A DNA stretch of 17,893 bases from contig JADFHG010000008.1 of the NCBI GenBank assembly GCA_022567365.1, positions 1 through 17,893 on the forward strand, given 5' to 3'. This document shows positions 15,677-17,893 of this stretch, in pieces. Under the pieces are notes generated by a model, which saw only the letters and a program-made list of their open reading frames with translations, had not been told where the DNA came from and searched no databases. The DNA comes from Planctomycetota bacterium. GTDB lineage: Bacteria; Planctomycetota; Phycisphaerae; UBA1845. Positions within the stretch are counted from its first letter, which is position 1, and every line of letters begins with the position of its first letter. The translations under genes and the position numbers were made by a program.

Positions 15677-16561
15677 GTGGCCAGGCAAGCAACAATAGCA
15701 CCACCGGCTCCGTACTGCATCGTATGCAACGCGAAGAGCGCTTTCGACGCCGTCGCGTGTGCCGAGTGCGGCGCGCCAATGGCGCTCTACCACGAAGCCG
15801 TTGCCCAGGAACGCGAGCCGTGCATCATTACCGTGGTCGGAGACAGCAACGTCGGTAAGACCGTCTACCTGGGCATGCTCCTCGACATGCTCTCGAAACG
15901 GGCGGACGACTATGAAGCCGTCCCAAAAGGGGCCTACTCGGTCAATCTTCCCCACACCGTGATCAGCTACCTCGGCGCGCGGCAGTTTCCGCCCAAGACG
16001 GCGGTGGAAGTAGACGAGTGGATGTGGGCGTACTATCAAATCACCCATCCGCAGAACCGCTCGAAGGTCTTCGATTTGATGATGCCCGACATGGCGGGTG
16101 AGGCGCTGGCGGCGGAAGTCGCCGCGCCGTCCACGTTTACGGTGATCCGCGCGTTGCTCGGCAAGAGCGCCGGTGCGATGCTCCTGGTCGATGCCGCAGT
16201 GGCGGCCGTCGGTTCGCCGCAGCCCGACTTTTTCGCGCTGAAGCTAATGAGTTATCTCGAGGGCATCTTTCAGGGGAAGCGTCGAAAGCTCATCACGACA
16301 CCGATCGCCATCGTGATGTGCAAAGCCGACTATTGTCCGGAGTGCTTCGATGATCCGCGTGCGTTCGCAAAGACGAACTTCAACCGCCTTTGGAACATAT
16401 GCGACAGTCGCTTCGCCAACTTCGAGTTCTTCGGCGCGAGCGTCGTCGGAAGCCTCGGTTACGGCAGCGACGAGAGCGAGAACGTCGTGCCCTATCCGCT
16501 GCACGTAGCGCCCCGCGGTATCCTCGAGCCTTTTGAGTGGATTCTGAACAGTCTAAAATGA
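15677..16561 (+). CDS. Zinc-ribbon P-loop GTPase (DO-GTPase2/TRAFAC-like)
   Basis: 294 residues from GTG. An N-terminal zinc ribbon has Cys14-x2-Cys17 and Cys28-x2-Cys31. The NTPase domain follows: P-loop GDSNVGKT (55-62), a DxxG-type switch II in MMPDMAGE (135-142, Asp138-x2-Gly141), a hydrophobic strand GAMLLVDAA, a G4-like CKAD (215-218; usual N/T-K-x-D) and a possible G5 at GASVVGS (253-259). The extended insertion between P-loop and switch II (about 65-130) and the linked GAP1-like gene point to the DO-GTPase2 type of TRAFAC-clade GTPases known mainly from comparative genomics of bacterial conflict systems; this assignment is from memory of the pattern. The stop overlaps the start of the next gene (ATGA), indicating translational coupling and probably a stoichiometric complex with its product. 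No membrane segment is present, so cytoplasmic. Confidence 0.85.
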   Translation: MARQATIAPPAPYCIVCNAKSAFDAVACAECGAPMALYHEAVAQEREPCIITVVGDSNVGKTVYLGMLLDMLSKRADDYEAVPKGAYSVNLPHTVISYLGARQFPPKTAVEVDEWMWAYYQITHPQNRSKVFDLMMPDMAGEALAAEVAAPSTFTVIRALLGKSAGAMLLVDAAVAAVGSPQPDFFALKLMSYLEGIFQGKRRKLITTPIAIVMCKADYCPECFDDPRAFAKTNFNRLWNICDSRFANFEFFGASVVGSLGYGSDESENVVPYPLHVAPRGILEPFEWILNSLK

Positions 16562-17893
16562 TCCCAAGATCGGCAGGCAATACCGACGACGCGGCGTCAG
16601 AATCGCCGAGCAACAGCGTAACACACTCGACCGTTGACGCGACCGCTGTCACGTGCGACCAGGCGATTTTCACCTCCGTACGCACGCCCATGGGCGAAGG
16701 CTATCGGATCATCGCCGCGAGTCGTGGCGTCACCGCGGCTGAGAAACAGGCGATCACCAAGACCTCACCCTCGCACGACTCGCTGATCGATACCGGTCCG
16801 GACGCGACGGGTCTGGCCAGCTATCTCCTTCCAACCGGAAGGCTGTGCATCGCAAAGTTCTGGTGCGCGGGCGCGGAGCAGTCAGGTCGCGGCGGTAAAC
16901 GCGTCTACACGCACAACATCGTGATGACATCGGATGACCTCTCGCGATTCGCGTTCAGCGTGTTCGCCGTCATTCGGTCGGCCGAAGACAGCGGCGTGTT
17001 TACCGGAGCGCTCGAGCCCGAGAAGGTTTTGCCGCTGCTTTCCCTGCCCGGTGATCCGGTTGTCGCCACGACGTTCGCGGACTCCGCCGAACTGAGCCGA
17101 TGCGCTTCGCATGTCGTCGAGAAGCTCCTCGACAACCGGAAGATCGTTCTCCAAGTAAGCGGCGACCCGCTCGCAGCCGCGCGATGTCTGGTTGCAGCCC
17201 TGCCGGGTCCGATGCGCTGCGAAATCTCATTCGCGGCGGGTCTGCGGTTCGCGCTTTCGCGGAGCCTTCGTCTGAACGTGACGTATCGCGACCACGGTGT
17301 CACCATGCGCAGGATCCAAGGACAACCGATCGACCTGATCGCGTCTGACGACGCGGCGACACCGACGCCGGATTCGGCATGGGCGCGGCTCGTGCAGCAT
17401 CATTTCGACTCCGGCGACATCGCATCGTTGAACCGGTGGACGAGCAAGCCGTTTGCAAGCGTCAATGCGGACGCGCGCGAGCGAATCGCGAATCTCTGTC
17501 TCGCCCTTCACGACATCGCTTCGATCGCGACGCCCCGGCTCCTCCTCCAGGCCAAGGATGGGTTGGCGCGGCCCCTGGGCGGATCGGAAGGCGAAATCGC
17601 CGAGGAGTTCCTCGATCGAGCGGCGAACGAACTCACCGACCGATTGGCAGAGACCAAACTGGACGAGATCAGGCGGTGTTGGCCCGTCATCCTCGACATC
17701 CGGCGTCAGGGCGAATCGGGGCGAGCGTTCGCGCGGCCCTTGATCGACGCCGCGCTTCAGGGCTGCGCCGTGCATGATCCCGTCGTCGCGGCAGAGCTCG
17801 CGCTGGATCTCGCCCGGTCTTCGGATCCGCGAGACGACAAGGCGGTGGAAATGGCCCTCGCCCGGCTGCTGGGATGGTGCGGGCGAAGACGCG
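16558..17893 (+). CDS. GAP1-like (GTPase-associated protein 1) protein, partial (3' end outside window)
   Basis: The ATG overlaps the GTPase stop by 4 nt. The frame stays open for 445 codons to the window edge. After a disordered N-terminus (1-33), residues about 34-140 resemble the GAP1-N2 domain: DQAIFTSVRTPMGEGYRIIA (34-53), RGVTAAEKQAI, LPTGRLCIAKFWCAGAEQSG (91-110), then RVYTHNIVM (115-123). About 150-245 resembles the GAP1 middle domain, with KIVLQVSGDPLAAARCLVAA (195-214), LPGPMRCEISFAAGLRF (215-231) and SLRLNV. The rest is helical, with no motif recognised. GAP1 proteins are named for their link to DO-type GTPases; their biochemical role is not established, and I do not infer GTPase-activating activity from the name. 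The coupling shows the two proteins are made together. Domain naming rests on my recollection of family patterns. Confidence 0.8.
   Translation, partial: MIPRSAGNTDDAASESPSNSVTHSTVDATAVTCDQAIFTSVRTPMGEGYRIIAASRGVTAAEKQAITKTSPSHDSLIDTGPDATGLASYLLPTGRLCIAKFWCAGAEQSGRGGKRVYTHNIVMTSDDLSRFAFSVFAVIRSAEDSGVFTGALEPEKVLPLLSLPGDPVVATTFADSAELSRCASHVVEKLLDNRKIVLQVSGDPLAAARCLVAALPGPMRCEISFAAGLRFALSRSLRLNVTYRDHGVTMRRIQGQPIDLIASDDAATPTPDSAWARLVQHHFDSGDIASLNRWTSKPFASVNADARERIANLCLALHDIASIATPRLLLQAKDGLARPLGGSEGEIAEEFLDRAANELTDRLAETKLDEIRRCWPVILDIRRQGESGRAFARPLIDAALQGCAVHDPVVAAELALDLARSSDPRDDKAVEMALARLLGWCGRRR

Overview
The window is a GC-rich bacterial stretch with no rRNA, tRNA or phage genes. It most resembles Planctomycetota (Phycisphaerae-like or an uncultured relative). 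The grounds are a lipoprotein ending in an alternating Asn-Gly-Asn-Asp tail, abundant divergently transcribed coiled-coil proteins, a GTPase/GAP1-type gene pair, and intergenic inverted repeats of a kind I associate with such genomes. This assignment is an inference from style, not from a marker gene.

Layout. (a) 1-854, minus: a lipoprotein with an Asn-every-second-residue tail, cut by the window start. (b) 1419-2597, minus: a multi-pass membrane protein of the lysylphosphatidylglycerol synthase TM/UPF0104 flippase-like family, with an extra soluble segment between its first two membrane segments. (c) 2598-3105: gene-free, containing an imperfect inverted-repeat element. (d) 3106-7258, minus: a two-gene unit made of a degenerate GT-B glycosyltransferase and a 1011-residue FAD plus Fe-S dehydrogenase of the YdiJ/GlcD-GlcF fusion type. 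(e) 7259-7591: gene-free, containing a perfect 15-bp inverted repeat. (f) 7592-9027, plus: ribF (FMN/FAD synthesis), then a tiny protein consisting only of an IF2 N-terminal-like domain. (g) 9169-13125, minus: a 1318-residue coiled-coil protein. (h) 13601-17893, plus: a tightly packed unit of a smaller coiled-coil protein, an FGE/SUMF1-fold protein lacking the catalytic cysteines, a zinc-ribbon P-loop GTPase, and a GAP1-like (GTPase-associated protein 1) protein that runs off the end.

The part most worth attention is 9169-17893. A very long coiled-coil gene faces away from an operon holding a shorter coiled coil, a catalytically dead FGE-fold (C-type-lectin-like) protein, a GTPase and its GAP1-like partner, the last two joined by an ATGA overlap. 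GTPase/GAP1 pairs have been discussed by comparative genomics as parts of NTP-dependent conflict systems. The combination with two coiled-coil proteins and an FGE-fold pseudo-enzyme looks like a multi-component assembly of unknown function. The other genes look like ordinary cell metabolism and envelope functions. RibF supplies the FAD that the adjacent 1011-residue enzyme needs, although the two are divergently transcribed.
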